Shown piece by piece: positions 1 through 12,100 of a stretch of DNA of 64,000 nt; the stretch's first letter is position 1, and every line of letters starts with the position of its first letter. The notes beneath the pieces are model-generated. The model was not told where the DNA came from. It did no database searches and saw only the letters and a program-made list of their open reading frames with translations. The position numbers and the translations under genes were made by a program. Source of the DNA: Chondrosia reniformis (Eukaryota; Porifera; Demospongiae; Chondrillida; Chondrillidae); NCBI GenBank assembly GCA_947172415.1, contig OX359195.1, positions 2,728,001-2,792,000 of the forward strand, written 5' to 3'.

Positions 1-240
1 TAGGTTTTATAACTTTATGTACAGAATGTATTGCTTATGGACTTAATAAGTTTCATCAACTATGAGGATCATGTACTCTATACAGTCATCTCAATAGAAT
101 GGTTGTGTTCAGTAAAGTGTCCCTTTCAAGTGATTAGTAGCCAATGTATAGCCTCTCTCTGCAACATTTCACATAAGCATTAAATATAAATATGCAGTGT
201 GTTAATGTATTGTAATCTGATTGGTTCCTTCAACTGACAG

Positions 241-1066
241 GAAAGGAAGTATTGAAACTACTACAATGTGGATTGAAGAGTGTTACAATTGGTTACATCA
301 ACATGGGAGACTGTTACAACATCACACCGAGGGACATTGCTAATGCTATTGGATGTCTACGTGACAACACTTCATTGAAAGAACTCACCATCTGGACTGA
401 CACAGACCAGTCTGAGGTACACTTGACTGCCTATCACTAGTAAATATTACTTTCCCTTACTTATTAAAGGTATATCCAGTCTGCTTATTGCAAAGTTTAG
501 GTTTATTTGACTAGCTTGTTCCAGTCTATGGCCTCTGAGTGTTTTAGATTAGGTAATCACTTCATATTGCAGTGCATGTATTTAATTGTTCCGGATACAC
601 TTGTACAGAATATCCAGGATGTCACTGAAGAAGATGTCTTGACATCAGTTGAACAAGCTGTCAAGAAGAACACTACACTAGAGAGGTTGGAAGTGAATAA
701 TAGACGGAGTAAAATGAACTGGATGAATGTTGCAGAGAGCATTCTAAAGGGAGCAGCAGCCAATCAGAATCTCAGAGAGTTGGAACTGTGGATGAATGAA
801 CATACTCCTAAACAGGAAGTGGTTGATAATGTAAGAAAATTCAACCAGAAATTGAGACTCATTGTTAAGTTAGGTAAGTGAATGTCTTTCATCATCTGTT
901 TGTACATGTAATAGGTAGTTTGATTAACAGTAGATTTACTAATTTCAATCCAAATAGTGTCACATATGGACTGTGTTATTTATACAAATACATTATTTTA
1001 TGTAACTTGTGAATATGTAATTCTTCTCTTTTTGTTCCAGGGCCATTTAGTTACTCTTACTTGTGA
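241..1066 (+). CDS. NLR-A, C-terminal leucine-rich-repeat exons (5' part outside the window)
   Basis: Three exons can be drawn: 241-416, 618-873 and 1041-1066, each with AG acceptor and GT donor, ending in TGA after KLGPFSYSYL. They encode leucine-rich repeats (NTSLKELTIW, NTTLERLEV, NQNLRELELW) that close a NACHT-LRR receptor. Exon order, phases and sequence match the last three exons of NLR-B (14991-15824) and NLR-C (51611-52414), which is how the acceptors were chosen. The first base of the window corresponds to the intron right after the preceding LRR exon in the paralogues, so the NACHT and CARD parts lie upstream. The LRR part of such proteins is generally the sensing or autoinhibitory region; here that is inferred from the family. 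No lesion is visible in these exons. Confidence 0.8.
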
Positions 1067-1189
1067 AACAGATTGTTATTCTTCAAAAGTGTTTTTGTTT
1101 GAACTCCTGACCAATTTTGTTTGAAACGAATTTTGTATAAGATATGAATAATTAGAAGAGAATCAGTTGTATGATATATATTAATTTTC

Positions 1190-2815
1190 CCTTGAGTCTC
1201 CAAGCAACCTGTCCCAAATTGGTGAAGTTTACCATCTAATTCCCCTTCAGTCTCCTAGCAACCAGTCACATATGGGTGGAGTTTACCTTCTAATTCCCCT
1301 TCAGTCTCCTAGCAACTAGTCACATATGGGTGGAATCTACCTTCAAATTTCCCCTCAGTCTCCTAGCAACCAGTCCCATATGGGTGGAGTCTTCCCCTCA
1401 GTCTCCTAGCAACCAGTCACATATGGGTAGAGTCCACCTTCTAATTTCCCCTCAGTCTCCTAGCAACCAGTCACATATGGGTGGAGTCTTCCCCTCAGTG
1501 TCCTAGCAACCAGTCACATATGGGTGGAGTCTACCTTTTAATTCCCCCTCAGTCTCCTAGCAACTAGTCACATATGGGTGGAGTCTACCTTCAAATTTTC
1601 CCTCAGTCTCCTAGCAACCAGTCACATATGGGTGGAGTCTACCTTTTAATTTCCCCTCAGTCTCCTAATAACCAGTCCCATATGGGTGGAGTCTTCCCCT
1701 CAGTCTCCTAGCAACCAGTCACATATGGGTGGAGTCTACCTTCTAAATTCCCCTCAGTCTCCTAGCAACCAGTCACATATGGGTGGAGTCTACCTTCTAA
1801 ATTCCCCTCAGTCTCCTAGCAACCAGTCACATATGGGTGGAGTCTTCCCCTCAGTCTCCTAGCAACCAGTCACATATGGGTGGAGTCCACCTTCTAAATT
1901 CCCCTCAGTCTCCTAGCAACCAGTCACATATGGGTGGAGTCTTCCCCTCAGTCTCCTAGCAACCAGTCACATATGGGTGGAGTCTACCTTTTAATTTCCC
2001 CTCAGTCTCCTAGTAACCAGTCCCATATGGGTGGAGTCTTCCCCTCAGTCTCCTAGCAACCAGTCACATATGGGTGGAGTCCACCTTCTAATTTTCCCTC
2101 AGTCTCCTAGCAACCAGTCACATATGGGTGGAGTCCACCTTCTAATTATCCCTCAGTCTCCTAGCAACCAGTCACATATGGGTGGAGTCTACCTTTTAAT
2201 TCCCCCTCAGTCTCCTAATAACCAGTCACATATGGGTGGAGTCCACCTTTTAATTTCCCCTCAGTCTCCTAGCAACCAGTCACATATGGGTGGAGTCCAC
2301 CTTCTAATTTCCCCTAAGTCTCCTAGTAACCAGTCACATATGGGTGGAGTCTACCTTCTAATTTCCCCTCAGTCTCCTAGCAACCAGTCACATATGGGTG
2401 GAGTCCACCTTCTAATTTCCCCTCAGTCTTCTAGCAACCAGTCACATATGGGTGGAGTGTACTTTCTAATTTCCCCTAAGTCTCCTAGCAACCAGTTACA
2501 TATGGGTGGAGTCTACCTTCTAATTTCCCCTCAGTCTCCTAACAACCAGTCACATATGGGTGGAGTCTACCTTCTAATTCCCCATCAGTCTACTAGTAAC
2601 CAGTCGCATATGGGTGGAGTCCACCTTCTAATTCCCCCTCAGTCTCCTAGCAACCAGTCACATTTGGGTGGAGTCTACCTTCTAATTCCCCATCAGTCTA
2701 CTAGTAACCAGTCGCATATGGGTGGAGTCCACCTTCTAATTCCCCCTCAGTCTCCTAGCAACCAGTCATATATGTGTGGAGTCTACCTTCTAATTTCCCC
2801 TCAGTACATGAATCC
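1190..2815. repeat. Minisatellite, about 30 units of 54 bp with 43-bp variants
   Basis: Tandem units are built on CAGTCTCCTAGCAACCAG, then CACATATGGGTGGAGT and a pyrimidine-rich tail. The long unit is 54 bp. A 43-bp variant lacks 11 bp of the tail and is interspersed in the 5' half. Because 54 is a multiple of 3, a run of long units at 2031-2837 reads as an 18-residue repeat (PQSPSNQSHMGGV...), but no start codon, splice context or codon bias supports a gene. Only about two units exist at the paralogous position 15975-16075, so the array expanded after the segmental duplication. Confidence 0.95.
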
Positions 2816-3314
2816 TACAAGCAAGGGTGTTGTATGATTCATGCATAGCTAATATTTCACTGTGTAACATCCCTTTCTTGTTTCTCTACTTTTTGTGCCA
2901 TCCCTACATCTTCACTATTTTTGTAGAAAAATTTTAATATTTCTATTATAGATAAAACTCATCATCATATATATATATATATATACGTACGTATGATATA
3001 AATAGACTCGTGATCAAAGTGTATTGAAATATTATTTTTCAATGTTCAATTCACTATAAACACACTTTATATGCATCTCTCAATGTGAATCATAGCGTTT
3101 ATTAATAATCATATATACAATTAAAACCATGCATGCGCAGTATATAAAGGTACCATATTATCTCAATTTAAGAAGAATTATATATAGCTAATTATAAGAC
3201 ACTCCTCATCATTTACATAATATAGACAGACTTGTGTTCAAAATGTATTTGAAATATTAATTTATATTATTATTTTTCAATATTTGATTCAAGATATACA
3301 AGTATTATAACAAG
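2816..3314. other. Non-coding spacer
   Basis: AT-rich stretch between the minisatellite and the WW gene, with an (AT)n tract at about 2968-2986. Parts are homologous to 16250-16490 in the second copy of this region. I see no coding or RNA signal. Confidence 0.5.
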
Positions 3315-6049
3315 TTAATTGTTCTGATGTAGTCCTGACCACTTCTGTAAGAGTGACGTGATGGTCTTTCCTTTCCTTCCCTGTACACTAACTTTAACCT
3401 GCAGAGGAAGTATGTAGGGCATCATGCAAGCAACAATATTGACTACTACTCGGTAGCAGACCTTCTTTGATTTCTTCTTCTTTGGTTCTGAATCACTGTC
3501 CTGACTCGGACTGCCTTCTCTTGACCCCACAGCACCTTCACTGATCACCTACAGGTGTTACACGATAGAGAGATCCCTCTAAAGTGATCACCCTGGACCA
3601 TAGTTTGAAATTTACCCTTGTATTGTGAGGAACATGGATCATTTGAGTGTTCAAGTTCCAGACACATACATTGGGACGTTGACACTATTTGTTTTCCCAG
3701 CATCCTTAGATTCTAGCCACCTTATATGAGAGGAGTTCATTGGCTCTACATGACATCTTTAGTTTAGCTTTTACACTGCAGCTGTCTTTTACACTTTTAA
3801 TGTTCATAATAGCCTTGGATACCTTTCAATTTTAAAATATTTTATTATTAAAGTGCTATAGTGTATAGTGTTAATAAGTTGTGGTCAATATTTTACTCCT
3901 CCTAAGTGTATATACTTATCATACACTAGTGTAAAACTGAGATTAATGGTTAAGCACTTTTAATCACTACTGTATACAATATTTTTATGAAAAGAAATGA
4001 ACTTCACAGTTATAATCATGTCAGTACAACAATTTTAATTGTGTAGTGATTAACATTAAATATATTTCTATTATAAGCAGGCAGAAAATCAAGGTTATTT
4101 TATTATAGAAAGATCCTTCTAAAATAAAACCCTTGGCCATATAATTGTTTAGTCAGTACATAGGGGTATATACTCCGAGCAACGACAATGTACGTACGTA
4201 TGTGTTTCACATGATGTTGAATAAATATAGAAATTTCATTTCGGTGGTACAACCGTATAGCGGAATTTTTCGCAACTCGGACTATATTTCACCTTTTTTC
4301 CAAGCAAGCTAACTCCAAAATCATAAATCATGAAATTTTTTTGAGTTTCACATGTTTTAGCTCGCACTCTCAGCAACAGTGAAATAAGAATCACATTTAT
4401 TTTGAGGACCTTTTCAAAGATTCACAAAAATTTCTATCCTCTCAAATATCCCACCTTATGGTACCAGTTTATGTGATATGTATATATACTGTACAGTTCA
4501 CATGAGTAGACTTACATCACTCAATCTTCCGGGAGGACCCACTGGACCATAATAAATTTGAGGCTCAGCTTTAACTATAAATTCTTCAGGATCACTATCA
4601 CTTTCATCTTTCTCTGCTTCTTCATCTGGAGGAGGAGATGGGGAGTTGGAGGAGAGGGAGGGATTTCCCCTTCTTCTAAGGGAGGGGGACCTTGCCACAC
4701 CCCCTCAACTGTAGGCAGAGCAATTAATTCTTCAACACCTACAATATGTATATATAAATCCTTTGAAAGAGGTCACCTGAATAGATCAGTCACCTCCTTA
4801 TTATGGTCGCCTCTTAAAGTTCTAGTTAAATGATACACGTACATGTATATGAATAATGCTACATCTGAAAGGTCTATAGGGAACTATATAAACTTAATGA
4901 GAACTTCTCCATATATACAATAATGGGCCATATATGAGGTTTTCTATAATGCACCCACCTCTCTAATAAGGCCAAGTTCAGCTGGACCCACTAACTTGTT
5001 CATTACTTACAGAACTCATATAGTGTGATGCATTGAACATGTAATAATATTATTATTAGGTTAAGCACTGTAGAGGAAAATTCCACATTTGTAATTATAG
5101 TTCTTGAAACATATTTCTACTTTGCCTCATCAGTATATAGACTCTGGAATTACCCCACCCACTCATGTCTCCTGAGGAGCTATATATGTTCCCATTAAGT
5201 GAAGTTCCAGAACTCCAGAGATGAGACATCGGAGCCTAAGATCAGCTTTTGATCTGAAAGTCCCTAATTCGTTTGTCTTTACTTGATATAGCTTATATAC
5301 TTGGTGGAGGTGTGGTCTCTCTTGAGTGGGAGGTGTGTACATTATATACCTGGTGGAGGTGTGGTCTCTCTTGAGTGGGAGGTGTGTACATTCTTCTGGC
5401 CTTTGATTGGAGTCTGTTCCTCAGTAGCTTCTCTTCCCTGTCCTATGACCCCGCCCTCTATGACGTCATCAGAGGGAAAGTCCCATGAAGCCTTATCAGT
5501 GACAGCATTATAGTAGTAATACCTTTCAAAATCACTACATTACAATGGAAGAAGTGATATTGTGTCACTAGAGGAACTGAATAGAGTTTAGTACAAAAGT
5601 ACTGAAAAGCAATAGAAATGTTCAATGATTGCGATTACATATATATGTAAATATTTAAATGTTAAACACACAATTTAATAAGTAAATAGATAATTCTTTG
5701 ATCAGTAAAATGAACATATGTTAGATGATAACACTTCGAATTACTCATTACCATGGCAACTCACACCTCCTAGCTGACTACCCTATAGGCTTTTTTATAG
5801 AGTATGCATAGAATGTAGGAAAATGGTGTATTAGATGTTCAATAAATCATGTACATATATACCAATTAATTATACACCTTATGAAACACCTTATGAAACA
5901 GATTAAACAATAACATTCACTGTTGGACACGCCTACTCTATTACTGACCTCTTCTTGAACAGCTTCCCCTTCCTCGTCGCTATGGTAACAACTCATCATT
6001 CCTAGAAGTGGGTTGGCAGGATGGCTTTCAAGTTTTTGCCATTTTCCTC
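3315..6049 (-). CDS. WW-domain protein, FNBP4-like (partial gene model)
   Basis: Minus-strand exons that can be supported are 5949-6049 (GKWQKLESHPANPLLGMM then an acidic SDEEGE run), about 5390-5522 (YYYYNAVTDKASWDFP, the C-terminal half of a WW domain), 4516-4625 (acidic, with EPQIYYGPVGPPGR), 3462-3548 (SPSQDSDSEPKKKKSKK, nuclear-localisation-like) and 3315-3398 (ends in LLQKWSGLHQNN, stop TAA). The last two join in phase 0. The combination of an NPLLG plus SDEE motif, WW domain, acidic linkers and basic tail resembles formin-binding protein 4, a nuclear proline-binding protein, but I cannot prove that assignment. The N-terminal half of the WW domain was not located, and the 5390 donor is uncertain. 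The 5' non-coding exon is probably near 6876-6990. A truncated copy of the 3' end sits at 16491-16724. Confidence 0.5.
4085..4245. repeat. Dispersed repeat shared with 54120-54245
   Basis: The segment around AAACCCTTGGCCATATAATT, then TACTCCGAGCA and TTGAATAAATATAGAAATT, recurs with divergence at 54140-54245. It has no coding potential. It may be a remnant of a non-autonomous element; I see no clear terminal repeats. Confidence 0.5.
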
Positions 6050-6619
6050 CTACAGTCGATTCTATAGTAGAGATACGTACAAGAGAAAATTGCTTTAAAA
6101 ACAAGTAAAAATATCAAGGAGCAACTAATGCTCCACTTCAGAGAAGTAGCAGTGAGCATTGGTGCTTGAATAGATAATTCTGCTCTATACAGAGTCATTC
6201 CCCTCCAGTACACACACACTTAACAGTCTTAGGTGATAAGAAAAATAATGATTTTAATGACACACTTTCAGAAGCTTCCATGGCAATGGTTGCTTAGTAA
6301 CTGGCTCTTTGAAGAATAAAGTGGATATACTTTTCACTTACATGGACAAGGTAAGCTACAATTGCCATAGTAATGCTTCCTTCATGTTTTCCTCTTATAC
6401 TAACTACAAAATAGTTGTAATCTTCATTCACTAATTAGTAGTGATTCTCTTATCAGAACAAGCCGATACTCAAGACCCAGCTCATTTCCACATTTATCAT
6501 CAATACCTTTAACCCTTAAGGACTAATACAGTATATAAGTATACACACAAGTATACCAACCCATATGTAATATGTCTACATAGAGCGTATAAATACAGTA
6601 ATATTATACATTACAGAAG

Positions 6620-7120
6620 GGAAGAAATAATTGTGGAGAAGAGAACTCGTGCATAATGTATACTTGGTTCAGACAGCCACTACTGCTCCAAGTCACGTGG
6701 CATATATATATATGTAAATAATGCGAGTAGCTAACTGTTGAGGCAAATCTTCTTCAGCATATCCCGCCCTCAGTGAAGAAGACCCGAAACCAAACACTAG
6801 CGCCAACTTCGTCTGTGAACTTTAGGAAACTCTCAACTAATGCTCCAGTTGCTGGTGTTTACGTCTGTTCCTACCTCCATCTTGTCCTTATATGCTTTGA
6901 GGTCAGCCGAGGGGAATCCTCGTGACTACGCCATCCGCAAGTAGGCCTACGCCCTTCCGCCTGTAGACTGTATGTACGTATGATCGTCGAATGAGGTCTC
7001 TGACTTGACACTCTATAAGACATTATCTTCTTATTTCCTGAACTAAACTTTGACGTGTCTCTGGTCACAAGGACGAGACCTCGTTTTGGTTGAGTTGGAG
7101 GTTAGTTGAATCATAGATTA
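6620..7120 (-). promoter_or_regulatory. 5' exon and promoter block of the WW gene (duplicated at 19560-20000)
   Basis: This block is well conserved with 19560-20000. It includes CTCCAAGTCACGTG, the segment CCTACGC-CTTCCGC and GACGAGACCTC. On the minus strand both copies keep a splice donor at the same place (GTAGGAACAGACG here, GTAAGAACAGACG in the copy), so the segment just upstream is probably a 5' untranslated exon of the WW gene. The coding gene of NLR-B starts about 400 bp away on the other strand, so the interval 7000-7500 could be a divergent promoter. That is inference from layout. Confidence 0.45.
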
Positions 7121-7516
7121 ACCATTACATGTAGATGTAGTACTAGTGGTTAGTCTATGGTTGAATAAAGTACATTTTAGTCCAATCAGGTAGCCATTTT
7201 GACTGTAGAAACCAGATAGACTGATACCCCATTTCTAACTGTCATTCCATTCGACAGTTAACAATTGGTTTCAAAGCTTAATTAATAGATAGTCCCGCGT
7301 GTAAGTGGAATAGTAGCTAAACGTTCCATTCATAACACGTAGCTACACTAGCTGCGCGGCCGATCTCTAAAAGTTTATTTGACAAACTGTTCTAATCTGA
7401 GACTAACTGGGAAATAAGTAATGTTTGTGAATGGAGTGCTACTCAGTAGAGCGTGTGTAACGATAACCTGATCTTTATTTACTTTACTCGTGTTCTCACT
7501 TCTTTATGTTATAGTT

Positions 7517-7601
7517 ATGGGAAATGTGTTTCGTCGTCTAACTGCTTCACAAAGGGCACATCAGGAAAGGACACGTCGTTTAGATGAGGAGCAAGCTGGA
7601 A
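7517..7601 (+). CDS. Candidate first coding exon of NLR-B (N-myristoylation-like start)
   Basis: An ATG at 7517 opens MGNVFRRLTASQRAHQERTR and runs to a GTGAGT donor after 7601. The exon is 85 nt and ends in phase 1. The CARD exons of all three NLR loci (9146, 20124, 34347) begin with a two-base overhang, exactly the phase needed, and joining this exon to 9146 gives a 1154-residue in-frame NLR-B. The NLR-B CARD exon has no ATG of its own, unlike the other two, which supports the need for an upstream start. MGN followed by basic residues fits an N-myristoylation signal. The next exon could instead be something I did not see, so the link to the NLR is inference. Confidence 0.5.
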
Positions 7602-8330
7602 GTGAGTGATTAACACGAGTAATCTAATACCATTACTTTCTTTACGAGAGGCAGAGAAAGAATATTCTAGACTGCCAGTTGTGCCTCCACCCTGTTGCCC
7701 CAATCAGTGGAACTATATAATGCAATATTAATAGTTTTGAAGGTCCATCGGTGGAGCTTTTTATCTTACGTTAATAAAGTTGTGTAGTTCTATAACTATA
7801 CCAATAAAATTAATCAAATTGTACACAACCTTATTCAGCAACACAATAATTTGCATAAAAAGCTCATGCACCTAATGCAGCAAGCACATTCCCTTTAAAA
7901 TCTTACATAGCCAGAGGGAAATGTTAAAACTATACTATATATGGCGTTTACATTCTTTTTTCACTCTTACTTAATGTGCTTAAAAAGGACACACCTCTAC
8001 AACACCATTATTTTGAGTGTCTATAGCCTAAACACACTATTATACCATGCAGTGGTAATTTAGCAGTAGTGGGAAGCCAGCACCAGCACTATGGTGGGTT
8101 ATGCCAACCACCTTTTTACAGTGCATGTGAAGACCTACGACTATCTAGGACTTCTAGTGAGTTTTTGACTATCCAAAAGGCATTAACACCAGGCAGTATT
8201 CCTATGTATATACCTAGGCAGTATTCTCTAAAATGCTCAGAGAATAGAGAGAGAGTGTAATGGAAGTTATTCTGCATGCTGAAATTAATAGTAGAACGCT
8301 TTCTTTGGACGATCAAGCATGCCAACAAAT
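7602..8330. other. Intron-like spacer, nothing recognised
   Basis: Low-complexity AT-rich DNA between the candidate first exon of NLR-B and the Penelope-like fragment. Short open frames on both strands show no domain, splice pair or paralogue support. Confidence 0.4.
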
Positions 8331-8334
8331 CACG

Positions 8335-9000
8335 TATAGATCACTTTAATGCAATGTTTCGCCCTTCATGGGCTTCATCAGGCATACAGTACAAAAAGAA
8401 AAAATGTCAACTTATATACTCATGCATGCAACGGGCAATGAATTGTGTCAGGGTGGCATATGTGTGTCATACACAACTAATGAGGTAGGAAGTGAATATA
8501 GAATAGTACACAGTACAATACAGTACAGTACAATAGTACACAATGTGAACCAATCATACATCACGTTACACCTGTCGATGACCAATCAGGGAGTTCCACA
8601 CTGGGCTTAGAGAAGACCCTGAGTCCAGGTTGTACGTCTTCCTGGTCCTTATGTACACACTCTCCTTGATCCTCCTCTCCCTCCACCGATTTGACCTGTC
8701 CACCTCGTGTGCTGACCCCCAGTCCATGTTGTGGCTTGTCTTCATCCAATGGGCGTTTCGTACATCACCCGTGGACACTGCTCTTTTGTGTTTACTGATC
8801 CTAGTCTTCAAAGGTCATCCTGTTTCACTGATGTAAACCTCATCACACTGTGAACAAGCAATCTGGTACACCACACCCTTGTCCATGTGCTTCTGCTGTC
8901 CCTTCACTCTTGTGAGTAGACCCGATAGCGTTGTCTTCTGTTGGAACACAGGGTGGAACACAAACCCAAGTCCAACCAGAGTAAAGCACAGAGAGAGCAC
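8335..9000 (-). mobile_element. Penelope-like element, 3' fragment with C-terminal GIY-YIG
   Basis: On the minus strand the frame reads KGVVYQIACSQCDEVYISET, a stop, then PLKTRISKHKRAVSTGD, and later RWRERRIKESVYIRTRKTY-NLDSG-LSPVWNSL. This is the GIY-YIG endonuclease tail of a canonical Penelope-like retroelement (RT then GIY-YIG). The TGA sits where the family has Arg in ETGR, so this copy is dead. It is 5'-truncated near 9000, as target-primed insertions usually are. Downstream (8335-8400) lies a hammerhead-like motif on the same strand. The copy lies in the presumed first intron of NLR-B. Confidence 0.75.
8350..8392 (-). ncRNA. Degenerate hammerhead ribozyme motif of the Penelope-like fragment
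   Basis: The minus strand shows CTGATGA, a GCCC/GGGC stem around a 5-nt loop (with one extra A), then CGAAAC. These are the two conserved core blocks of a type I hammerhead, and hammerheads are known from Penelope-like elements. The usual GTC cleavage triplet is not found right after the core (ATTGCATT follows), so cleavage activity is unlikely. Confidence 0.45.
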
Positions 9001-9145
9001 TTAGGAAGCTGAGGGAGGATGAATCAATAGAGAGGGGTTTAGTAGTACATTAACAAGAGTCAAACAGTTGTATAACTTATTAAAATGTTCAGGTTCTGGT
9101 CAATTAATGAATATATTTTATTTATTTACCAATGAATGTATGTAG

Positions 9146-12100
9146 GTGTTAGAGAGTTCCTCAGTGAGACTGTCCATTCATTTCTTGGGAGATGTGATTT
9201 CAAAAGAGTTGGTGCTTCTCTGAGAGCAGCTAATGTCATTTCAGTTGGAGAGTTCCAGAGACTTCAAGCTTGTCCCCAGTTGGAGGATGCTAACAGGTTC
9301 CTGTACAGTCTCTTGGATGGAGACCTTTCTACAAGGAAACTTGGAGCTCTCTCTGCAGCACTGAAGGATGACACTACACATGACGGACATCAAGAATTAG
9401 CTCAACTGATTGACCAGTTTCTACAAGGTGAGGATATAGCTGTGGGTGTGGTCATTTATATATCAAATTACAATCTTCATCGTCATTTAGAAGGTATTTA
9501 TGTATTATCAATGCCGAAAATTTATGATATCATAAACCCCAAGTATTCTCCATTCATACTCATATCACAATATATATTTTATTATTGTTTTACATGTCTC
9601 AATCACTTTCTGTTCTGCATGGGGTTTGTAGGTCCATCCACCAGTCAGTCTGAAGATCCAACGACTACAGACACCAACCAGACCTCTAACATTGTACGTT
9701 CACATTGTATGTTTACTTGTACCTGTTAATTAGTTTATTACATGTGGTATGTATGTAACTTGTAATTATCTGTCACCAAAAGAGGAGAATTTTCTTGTTA
9801 TATTTTATTCATTTTTTATCTGTAATACTTTATAGGAGAAATCCATTCGAAGCCTCAAATCACTCTACAGAGGTCCCGTCATAGCTGACCAATGGCTACT
9901 GAAACTAGCTGAAATGGGGTTTGTTAGACTTCACTTGGTCAGTCCCTCTGATCTTAAACCGAGAAGAGCAGAGGATGCCGCAGCTGTGAAACTTGCCTTT
10001 TCCACACTACACAGAAGGGAACCTCTCAAGGGTGAACCAATCGGCCTGCAGGAGATCTTGGAGTACAAGCCTTTGCGACCTCCAAGGAAACGCATCCTGC
10101 TGGAAGGAGAGCCTGGTATAGGCAAGTCCACTCTGACCAAACAGCTGTGCTACAAGTTTGCTGAGGGTACATTTGCCAGTGAATACAAGCTTGTCATTCG
10201 TGTAGTACTCCGAGGTCTTCCTTCCAATATCACACTGAGTGTAGAGGACCTAGTTTGTAGCTGTACCAGTGATGTTGGGGCAAGTCTTGATGAAGAAGAT
10301 GTGTCCACTTTGAGTCAGTACATCACAGCCAACAAGGGAAAGGACGCACTGTTCATCATGGATGGCTATGATGAGTTCCCTGAAGTGCTACAGAAGAAAT
10401 CTCTAGTTGCAGACATTATAAATGGCAAGACCCTCCCCCAGTCATCCTTCATCATCACATCCCGACCACGAGCATCAGCCCCTCTACACGACAAAATAGA
10501 CAGACGCATCGAGGTGAGTGGATTTGAAGAGGAAGAGATTGAGCAGTTTATTAGAAAGTACTACGGAGAGTCATCTATTTCTGTAGCTGATGCTTTACTA
10601 GCAAGGCTGAACTCTACCATGCCTCGAATCAAAGCCATGTGCTTCATCCCTCTGATCCTGCTGATGACATGTTATGTCAATGATGTCCTTGATGCCCCTC
10701 CCGATACAATCAGTGATCTATTTAAAAGCATCATCTGCCTCACTGTGAAGCGACACTTTGAGAAGAATGGAGTGGAACTGAAAATTGGCAGTTTTGAGGA
10801 TGTCCTGCGACTCTGTCCCCGTTTGATCAAACTGAGTGAACTTGCCTTGGATGGTGTGCTGGATGATGTCATCATTTTCCACAATCTAGAGCTGTCAGAA
10901 GATGATCATTTTGGTCTAATGAACTGTATCTCTTATCGAAGTGCCTTTGGTGGAGTCACTGGATCATACCACTTTCTTCACAGAACAGTTCAAGAATTTC
11001 TTGCAGCTTGTGCAGTCAAGCAGTTACCTGCCAAGGAACAGGGAAAGTTCTGGAAAGAGAGACTTGTTCTTGGGTACAACAAGGAGGGAGATTTTGTTTT
11101 GTCAGACTCCACCTACGAGATGCCATTCCTTTTCTTCTGCGGCATTGGAGGACTAGAGAATGATGCTGTGAGAGACCTCTTGTTTGAGCCACTTGCATTT
11201 ACCAATGATCACAGGTTTGCTAGAGGGACCCCTTTCACTGAGATTGCTACAGCAGTAGCAGAGAGTAGAAATGAAAAGCATTGTCAAAGGTTCGTGGAGT
11301 GTTGCAGTGATGCTGACATTTTTCGTCTCAGTCCCCAACAGCTCAACAGTTTGGCGTACCTGATGACCATCAGCAGACACATCAAAAGACTTTCAGTTAG
11401 GGTTCCAACTGATACATCCTTTTTTACTCTTCCTAGTGCAAATGTATATCCTAACTTAAAACAGAGTACCTCATTAGTGGTTCCATCACCTACAATGCCA
11501 ACACCTACTCCTACTACATTATGTAAGTTACATTATAAAGCAATATATACATAACAGCAATTAAATATCTATTTACATATTGTCACATACGTATATGAGG
11601 AGGGAATTAAATGCATTTGGCCTGTGCAAACACTATGATGATAAGCAAATAATCAATTATTAATAAACTAATAATAAGTCTATTATTTGCTTGTCCTCCT
11701 ACTGCACTCACAAAGTGATGAATAGACTACATCCTTCACAAATTTTGATTACTGCACCCTAGGCCCTAGAAGTATCACACCTATATCTGGAAAAGTGACA
11801 TATTTGGAAGAAGTCATGATTACAATTGAAAGTGAGTTGATATTGTAAGTTGAGATGTGTTAATATAACACTTTTGTAGACTGTTGACATGCCATATATG
11901 GAAGAAGTTACAAATTAGTAAATCCAGTACAGTGTGTATTGATTGCTCCTAATACCTTAATCTTGTGATTATCTTTGAAGTGTGAATATTCAACTTGACT
12001 GATGATACTCTTCACTCTCCTTCTTACTCAGTGAGAAACAGAGAGTGTGTACTTCAAGACTTTCTAAAGTTGCAAAGTTCACTAAATAAACTGACTTGGG

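Noticed and set aside
557-763. Minus-strand frame shared by 15316-15522
   Set aside because: Antisense to the conserved LRR exon in both paralogues; conservation is explained by the + strand.
2031-2837. 268-codon open frame with 18-residue repeats
   Set aside because: It is a by-product of the 54-bp minisatellite: no ATG start, no splice or promoter context, and the neighbouring 43-bp units break the frame.
10672-11380. Several minus-strand open frames across the NACHT exon (also at 9931 and 37627)
   Set aside because: They are antisense shadows of a conserved coding exon with intact Walker motifs on the + strand.
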